The notes under the pieces are model-generated. The model saw only the letters and a program-made list of their open reading frames with translations, was not told where the DNA came from and ran no database searches. Of a DNA stretch of 64,000 bases, positions 58,074 through 64,000 are shown piece by piece. Made by a program: the position numbers and the translations under genes. Position 1 is the stretch's first letter; every line of letters begins with the position of its first letter. Origin of the DNA: Thermothelomyces thermophilus ATCC 42464 (taxonomy: Eukaryota; Ascomycota; Sordariomycetes; Sordariales; Chaetomiaceae). The DNA is taken from positions 4,650,001-4,714,000 of the forward strand of contig NC_016472.1 of NCBI RefSeq assembly GCF_000226095.1, given 5' to 3'.

Positions 58074-58676
58074 GGAGGCACCGGACAAAAACCAAGAAAA
58101 AAAGGAAAAAAAAAAAAAAAAGAGAAAATCCTTCTGCTGGTGGACACATGCAGGTTCTGGCCCTGTTCCTGTTGGTGACCATACACATAATGGTAACCTC
58201 TTCCTGCAGCAATATCCTAACTTCAAGAGCGGAGTGGAAGAGGGGCAAGTAACCTTCACGGTACAAATCCGCCGTGTTGCCTATCTACGCCCTTGAGGGC
58301 AAACCTCGGGCGAAGGACACGGCACACAATGGTTCGATAGGAGGTTAGGTGTGTCTTTCCTCTTCTTCCTGTGGCATTACTAGATAGTTCCCAGCGCTGT
58401 TCTGACATAACATTGAGATACCCACACAAATCATGATTCCCATCGCCCTGAGTATCGTGATGCGTGATCAACAAACTTCTCCGGCATCCCAAGGCCCTGA
58501 TCCAAGTAAGGTGATTTCCGCCCACTCCGTAGTGTTAATGTTTGACTCGATGGATCGACTTTATTTTCTTTCCTCATGTTACCACAACTCTTGTTCCGGA
58601 GGACAGTACATCCCCCACGAATGGGCAATCCAGCCTTTTGGCGCTCTATTTACAGCTGGACGGTCTGAAATTTTGT
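58074..58676. other. Intergenic, convergent 3' regions
   Basis: 3' ends of RPB4 (+) and the Cys-rich membrane-protein gene (-). A run of about 18 A lies near 58107-58125. No gene was recognised. Confidence 0.5.
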
Positions 58677-60041
58677 TCAGCTGTTCACGTAAGTCCCGGT
58701 CTCTCGCTCGTTCTCGGTCGCGCCGAGTGTTGCCCGTGGCACAGCTTCTGCTTCCTCCCCCCTGACGATTTGGGGGCCGATGTTGGCCTGTTTGTTGTGC
58801 TTTGTTGAGTTAATCATACCACCGCGTATCGGGTTAGTATCCAGCTCCGGAGGGCTATAGCGCGAAGCGCAACCCCCCGAGCTATCGGGGCTGAGAGGGC
58901 TGACGGTGCCGATGCCGTGGTGTGCGCCACTGCTCAAGATGCTCTGGCGGGAACTGTGCATGAGCGGACTGAAACCCACCAAGCTATCCGCTTTCGCCAT
59001 TCGTCCTGGGGTGGGAAAGCATCAGCCCCGGTGATCGTTATCCCTGTCTGAGTCATGACATGGAGAGTCATACCTTCTGATCGGTCAAAGACACTCCCGG
59101 GGCCAATCTGTGCCATGGGATTGAAAACGGACTCCAGCCCTGGGGGTATCAGCTCCTCGCCTGGCCCTCTCGATGAATCAAGCCTTGCGACATGAACGCG
59201 CTCCTCCTTCTTCTCCCGTCGGTGCCGGCTCCACTACATGCACGCGACCAGGGCCGCGAACACGGCGACGATACCGCATCCAACAATAATACCGACAATG
59301 GCGCTAACGGAGACGGTCATCCCATCGCTTTACCCCTCGTCATTGGTGGCGTTTGGCGTGGTATGGATTGTGGCTGATGATGGTGCGGCTGCACCTGGAG
59401 TCGGTGTTGAAGGGGGAAGGGACAAAGAGAGCGATATCGAGGGTGTTTTCGTGACCGTCTGGGTCGATGCTGATAAGGTCAAAAGTCACGTCTAGCGAGG
59501 CTGGTTGGCCGCGCGCTTGCGCAGGGCAACCGATGGTTTCTTGTCTACAAGGATTGACACTGCAGCAGCCGCTGTAGAATGAAGTTGTCCAAGTGCAAAA
59601 TGTACCAAAAGTACCCGCTATCGTTCTCGCAGACCCTGCTGGTTGTATCCATGGCTGTCTCCGCCGGCCGTCGATACGAGTTCGCGAACTTGACGGCCCT
59701 CTCGGTCGCTCCACCCTGCTTGGAACGGGCACTCCACCGGCGAAAAACTCGGGAGCTAGGGGTAAAGAAGGGGGGGGGGGGAGGATGCGTAGTGGGTTCG
59801 ACCGAAATTCAAAAGCCGGCGAGGTTGGTTTTGTAACGATACCTTTGGACACAGCGCTATCCCCGAGCAGAGAACGGAATGGGTCGCCAAGGTGAGATTC
59901 GCAAGTGTGAAACCCATATCTGAGAGGTACGAAATTGACCCAGGGGTTTCGAGTCGGTGCCGAACGTCGCCGGGTGCACCAAGTACGACCCCCGAAGCCG
60001 GATGGAAGGCGCATGGGCTGACTAAAGAACTTCACGAACAC
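58677..60041 (-). CDS. Cys-rich single-pass membrane protein, frame interrupted
   Basis: Pieces of one architecture lie in order on the minus strand. First is an extracellular segment with FYSGCCSVNPC and IGCPA (bases about 59510-59585), a motif seen in fungal surface sensors. Next come a Ser/Thr/Pro linker (STQTVTKTPSIS, PSTPTPG), a hydrophobic helix (AIVGIIVGCGIVAVFAALVACM, about 59240-59305) and a basic cytosolic tail (WSRHRREKK). A clean intron at about 58988-59072 leads to the C-terminal exon (SPLSPDSSGG, SPPELDTNP; stop at 58677). They do not join in one frame: the Cys segment and linker differ in frame, a TAA lies between linker and helix, and a TAG follows the helix. Either introns with weak signals remove these, or the gene is decaying. 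The start (60041 or 60012) is also unsure. Confidence 0.45.
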
Positions 60042-60370
60042 GGCAAGACCCTGGGTTCTTCTTTCCTGTTGTGCCTTCTATCTATCGTCTTCCCCCCCTT
60101 TTCCAATCCATGCGAGTCTGTTGTCATCTTGAACTCGCAGCCTGAGCAGACACTGGTTTCCATGTACACGCATATAGTAAGAAAGAATCTCAAAGAGAGC
60201 TGATGGAGCAAACCGACGGTCAATTCTTCCAATCTCGGTCTCGGTACTTCCCCTTCCTTCTAGCCTAACGAGACCAAGAACATCAGATCAAGTCTCAGAC
60301 TGTCAGATGTGATCCATCCCACATCTCCGTCCTGCGCCCCTGTCGCCAAGTGAGCCCGCCACATGCCCCG
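60042..60370. other. Intergenic between two minus-strand genes
   Basis: Downstream of PUF6 and upstream of the Cys-rich membrane-protein gene. No feature was recognised. Confidence 0.5.
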
Positions 60371-62519
60371 TTATAACTTTTCGAGAATCAGCTTTGCTCC
60401 CTGATTTCCACCAGACTTGCCCTTATCCTGCTGCTGCCCCTTGGCTTTCGATTTCGATTTCTTCCCATTACTCGTTTCAGCCTTGTCAGCCGTTTCCCCA
60501 GCAGCCGCTTCCTCGAGCGTCTTCTTGTTCGAACGGAGAATCTTTAAGAGCTCCTTCTTAGAAGAGAAGTCGGGTGCCTCTAGTAACCCCAACACAGTAA
60601 AGGAGCTAGGTCCAGTTGCCCACTGCAAAATGTGTTCCTTGATTATGGGGTAGAGGATATCGGCAAAGTTGAGTGGCGGATCAACCCGTTTGACGACACC
60701 GGCCGCCTTGTCAAACCTGCCGCCGGCGATCAAGGTCTTGAACATCTTGCCACCGTGCGTTGTCAGCGAGATGTGAGGTGGGGAAGGGTATAGGGGGTCG
60801 CCATCCTCTGGCTGTGTCGGCGATGGGTCGCCCGTCGCGGTCGAAGCCACGGCCTCTAGAGCAGCTTTCTTATCGCCAATTGCTGATAATAGGACATCGG
60901 CCACGAATTGACATCCAAAGGACGTGGCAACGAGGTCGGCGGGCGAGGTCGCGACTGCCGCCAGCAGGGGGGGAGACATGGCCGCCACCAATTCCTTGCG
61001 CCGAACCTCGGGATCCTTCTTGCTTGTCCTCTTGCGGATCTCGTGGATCTCGCCTAGAAGCTCCAGGTCGTAGGCGTGGCTGGCGGGAAATAGTGACTTG
61101 GATTGCCCCTCGAAGAGGTAGCAGACCGTGATGCGAGCATTGAGGTCGTTAGCGAGGAAGATAATGTTTTCAATGTTCTTTTCCTCGTTCCTGCCCAGGA
61201 TCTCTGGGAAGATCGTCTTGGAAGTCAACACGGTATCGTCGATGACATCGTACGCCGCCAGCAGGATCATGTGACCGTGAGGATCGCCGCACATGAGCTG
61301 GAACGTGTCCTTGTATGTCTTGATGATCTGTTTGCGGTCCTTGGCGGTTCCGTGGGCCAAGAGCAAGCACACAAGGCGGGCCCCCGACTTGGTGAAAGCC
61401 ATGTTCTTCAGCAGGTCGCCGTTATCATCCTCCTTGACGATCTCCACGAACTCCTTGAGTTCTTCGCTCTCTGGTTTGAGATTGAGGAAATATTGCAGCA
61501 TGGCATCATGGAGCATGGTGAAGCCGGTCATCTTTTTCTGAACCAGGGTGTTCGTCATGTCGAACAGGTACTTCATAACCGGGCCTCGCTTGCTAGGCTC
61601 ATCGGCAAGGATCTTGCTGAGATCTGCAGTGACCTCTGCATCCTTGCCGGCCTTGAACAAGGCAAACTCGGGTCCATACCATTCCCGCAGCATTTGGGCC
61701 TTCTGCTCCTTGGTAGCCACCCCGCGGTAGATGTCATCCAGGATCCAGGAAGCTTCCGGGTGGTTGATGAGCTTCCGCACCTTGCCGTAGAACTCGGGGA
61801 TGATCATGTCTCGGATCTCGTCATCGTTCTGAACGAGCAGTTTTCCAATGAGGAACTTGGCGTATCTGCTTTCGGCAAGCTGGGCATACGTGCCCTGGAG
61901 CTCCTTGGCGATCTGCTTCCGCTGGGTTGGGGTCGAGTACTTGATGGCGGTTTGGACGGCTCGAACAGCGTCATGCTTCAGCACAAAGTCCTTGATGCGC
62001 CCGGTGATGATGCCGTACAGCTCGTCCACGAGCTGTTGGCGCTCTTGCTTGGGCACATGCGACTTCCGACGCAGTTTCTCCCACAGCTGCTTCGTCCGGT
62101 ACACCTCGTCAGCCAATGGCTTCGCGGCCTTGCGCTCTTGTGCCAGTTGTTTCTGTCTTGCGTGGGCCTCACGGGACGTCTGGGCTGGGAGGGGGTTAGA
62201 GCAGAGATCTTGCGGGGGGTCAATTGGGAAGAAGCCAACCTCGTTCAGCCGGGTGGCCCTTGTTCCGCCCGTTTTCTTTTCGTTTCGCCGGGACCCGGTC
62301 GCGTCGAGCGTCCGCCTGTTCGGCGCCCCCGTCTACAGAGTCCGAGAACCCGCTGCCATCGCTGTCCAAGGCCGCCTCCTCCTCATTGTCAAACTTCTGA
62401 TGCTTGGGACCAGTGGCCGTCTTCGCCTTTTTGGCGCGGTTGCTTCCGTCACTATGCTTATCACCCGAGGCTGCCTTCCGTTTTGTCGAGGCAGCAGACG
62501 TTGAGTGTTTGGACGCCAT
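60371..62519 (-). CDS. PUF6: Pumilio-type RNA-binding protein PUF6
   Basis: Two exons, 62519..62240 and 62184..60371, join across a 55-nt intron and encode 697 residues. The start MASKHSTSAA leads into a Lys/Ser/acidic nucleolar-type region (KRKAASGDKHSDGSN, then AKKAKT). Degenerate Puf repeats follow from about QLWEKLRRKSHVPKQER onward (FVLKHDAVRAVQTAIKYS, YAKFLIGKLL, EASWILDDIYRG, KSGARLVCLLLAHGTAKDRK, GHMILLAAYDVIDDT), then the CPL domain (SFGCQFVADVLL) and a Lys/Gln/Gly-rich tail. PUF6 proteins work in 60S ribosome assembly, and in yeast also in ASH1 mRNA translational control. An antisense frame of 585 codons runs across the gene and is a shadow. The gene is divergent from the RWD gene. 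Confidence 0.93.
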
Positions 62520-62868
62520 GGCGGGAAGGACGTTGGAGATATGCAGCCGGCGGCGCAAATCCACGGGCACGAAATTGTCGCTTTATTCAAGAGACAGAAA
62601 CTCTGCACCACAGCTCAGGTCGTTTCTCTGATTATTTTTTTTCTGGGGCCGACCCCTGTTCTGCCAGGCGGTCAGATATGGTTTGGTGCAGGAGCCGGGA
62701 TCTCGTGGACCCCACCAAAAGTCCCAAACGCTTGGCTCACTGCCCCTCCGTCGGCCCTGTTTGGAAAGGCACGACTTCCGTCTTCCAAGACTGCCTACCC
62801 TACGCCTGTAATAATTCTTTTTTGGATTCGGCAACCTCACCTCCTTGCTACCCCACATAAAGCTCAAG
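62520..62868. other. Divergent promoter region PUF6 / RWD gene
   Basis: 350 bases shared by the two upstream regions. A TTATTTTTTTT stretch is at about 62631. No specific element was recognised. Confidence 0.5.
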
Positions 62869-63623
62869 ATGGGGCGCGAGGAGCAAATTGAGGAACGGGA
62901 AGTTCTAAACTCCATCTTCCCTGACGAAATAACAGGTGGGAACGGCCTGTGTCAACGGTGCAGAGTGCCGAGGAGGGGCTGATGGGTTTCTTCTGCTCCG
63001 CAGACATATCGGAGACCGAGTATCGGATTACCATAAAGCTTGACATTCCAGACGATGAAGGAGATCCGCCGGTCATGCTCCTTACCGTGCGGTACCCGGA
63101 AGAATATCCGGACAAAGCTCCTCTCCTGGAGCTAGCCGCACCTCAGAACTCTACCCCTCACCAATACCTGAATATCGCCGAGGACAAAGATCAGCTGCTA
63201 AGCGGGCTGGAAGCCACGATCGAGGAGAACCTGGGCATGGCAATGGTCTTTACTCTAGTCTCCGCGGTGAAGGAAGCTGCCGAAAAATTGGTGGAGGACC
63301 GAAAACAGGCCGCTGCCAAGGCGCATGAAGAAGCGATCCTCGCCGCCGAACGAGAGGAGAACAAGAAGTTCCATGGCACCCCCGTGAACCGCGAGACATT
63401 CTTGAAATGGCGGGAGCAGTTCCTGAAGGAGATGGAGGAGGCACGACTCAGGGAGGAGGAGGAGAGGGCGGCCGAAATGAAGAAGGCAAAAATTAAGGAG
63501 CCGGTAAAGCTCACAGGGAAGCAATTGTGGGAAAGGGGTCTTGCCACTGCTGGCCAGGAGGATGGCGATGAGGACGGGGTGCCAACAGAGGATGTACAGA
63601 AGCTCAAAGTTGGCGGTAGTTAA
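62869..63623 (+). CDS. GIR2: RWD domain protein, GIR2/RWDD1 family
   Basis: Two exons, 62869..62935 and 63004..63623, join across a 68-nt intron and encode 228 residues. MGREEQIEEREVLNSIFPDE opens an RWD domain that continues SETEYRITIKLDIP and LLTVRYPEEYPDKAPLLEL, with the YPxxxP signature. A long charged helix follows (EKLVEDRKQAAAKAHEEAIL), then FHGTPVNRETFLKWREQF, KLTGKQLWERGL and an acidic tail. This is the layout of yeast Gir2 and human RWDD1 (DFRP2). Gir2 binds Gcn1 and the GTPase Rbg2 on ribosomes and dampens Gcn2 activation. Role by family only. Confidence 0.92.
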
Positions 63624-63870
63624 ATCTGCTACCCTCGCTGGGAATGGATGCTCGCACAGTCACCGCTTTCCAAGAATCGCTAACAACGAGAGATGCCGCA
63701 AAACTCCCCAACCAACTGTCCATATGAGTCCGCAGGTGCCTCTGGATCGCCAGCCGACAATGTTCCGTACGGAACGCCTGCTAGTATGCCGTGGAAATGT
63801 CTGACATACAACCGTCTATCAATACCGTGTGGAGATTCCCGCTTGCGAGAAAGAAAAAAACATGGGCTCG

Positions 63871-64000
63871 TCACTGCATTTCCGTGTCCTCGTCGTCATC
63901 AATACCCTCCCACTCTTCGTCGTCGGTATCCTCCCATTCGTCTTCATCCTCTCCGTTCTCGGCAGCCTCGCCAAGTTCGCCTTTTATGGACTCAAGAAGC
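63871..64000 (-). CDS. C-terminus of an acidic protein, partial
   Basis: Minus-strand frame open to the right edge with a stop at 63871-63873. The visible 42 residues are strongly acidic with Trp (ENGEDEDEWEDTDDEEWEG) and end DTEMQ. Acidic EWED tails occur in importin-beta-like and nucleolar proteins, but this fragment is too short to assign. Confidence 0.6.
   Translation of the reverse strand, partial: LLESIKGELGEAAENGEDEDEWEDTDDEEWEGIDDDEDTEMQ

Noticed and set aside
59287-59316. A 30-nt GT-AG intron that would remove the TAA between linker and helix
   Set aside because: Far shorter than any other intron here and without a convincing branch site.
59760-60041. Alternative frame reading VCENDSG near the Cys motif as the true ectodomain
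   Set aside because: It stops before the GCC motif; the other frame carries FYSGCCSVNPC, which matches the family pattern better.
61103-62860. Open plus-strand frame of 585 codons
   Set aside because: It runs antisense to PUF6, whose sense protein has clear Puf repeats; the antisense product has no domain.

Overview
The window is nuclear DNA of a filamentous ascomycete. The evidence is GC-rich coding sequence, short GT-AG introns (about 50-150 nt), and a set of unlinked housekeeping genes typical of Pezizomycotina. The protein sequences most resemble Sordariomycetes, perhaps Sordariales/Chaetomiaceae; that placement is inference. I assembled about 23 protein genes by joining exons on both strands. 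I recognised no tRNA, rRNA, CRISPR array, transposon or virus-derived element.

Layout, left to right: 3' part of ATG11 (+); mitochondrial ribosomal protein bL9m (-); alcohol acetyltransferase-like protein (-); a 1079-aa disordered single-pass membrane protein of unknown family (+); a nucleotidyltransferase-fold protein (-); LSM6 (+); an Hsp20 chaperone with a heat-shock promoter (-); an RRM+YTH m6A reader (-); a 3-kb gene-poor stretch; 20S proteasome beta-6 (-); phosphatidylinositol 4-kinase STT4 (+); a manganese-type cation diffusion facilitator with two micro-exons (-); a 4.9-kb gene-poor stretch; a 907-aa disordered protein (+); lumazine synthase (-); a MutL paralogue of the PMS1/MLH2 type (+); a TRP/Flc-type membrane protein (+); a Cys-rich GPI-anchor candidate (-); an unknown 317-aa protein (-); the PP2A B subunit CDC55 (+); RNA polymerase II subunit RPB4 (+); a Cys-rich membrane protein whose frame is interrupted (-); the Pumilio protein PUF6 (-); an RWD protein like GIR2 (+); and the acidic C-terminus of an unidentified gene (-).

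The genes do not form a pathway cluster. They cover ordinary cell biology: autophagy, translation, RNA decay and m6A reading, proteolysis, phosphoinositides, metal transport, riboflavin, mismatch repair, phosphatase signalling and transcription. Most neighbours are convergent or divergent pairs with 0.3-1.5 kb between them. Two very long intergenic stretches carry homopolymer tracts, microsatellites and repeated GTACGGA/TCCGTAC motifs.

I did not find a clearly new biological system. The best candidates for a second look are the micro-exons that build the CDF metal site, the acidic insertion inside the YTH domain, the altered and frame-shifted MutL paralogue, the interrupted membrane-protein gene, and several conserved-looking proteins of unknown family. 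All intron positions were read by eye from GT-AG consensus and frame continuity.
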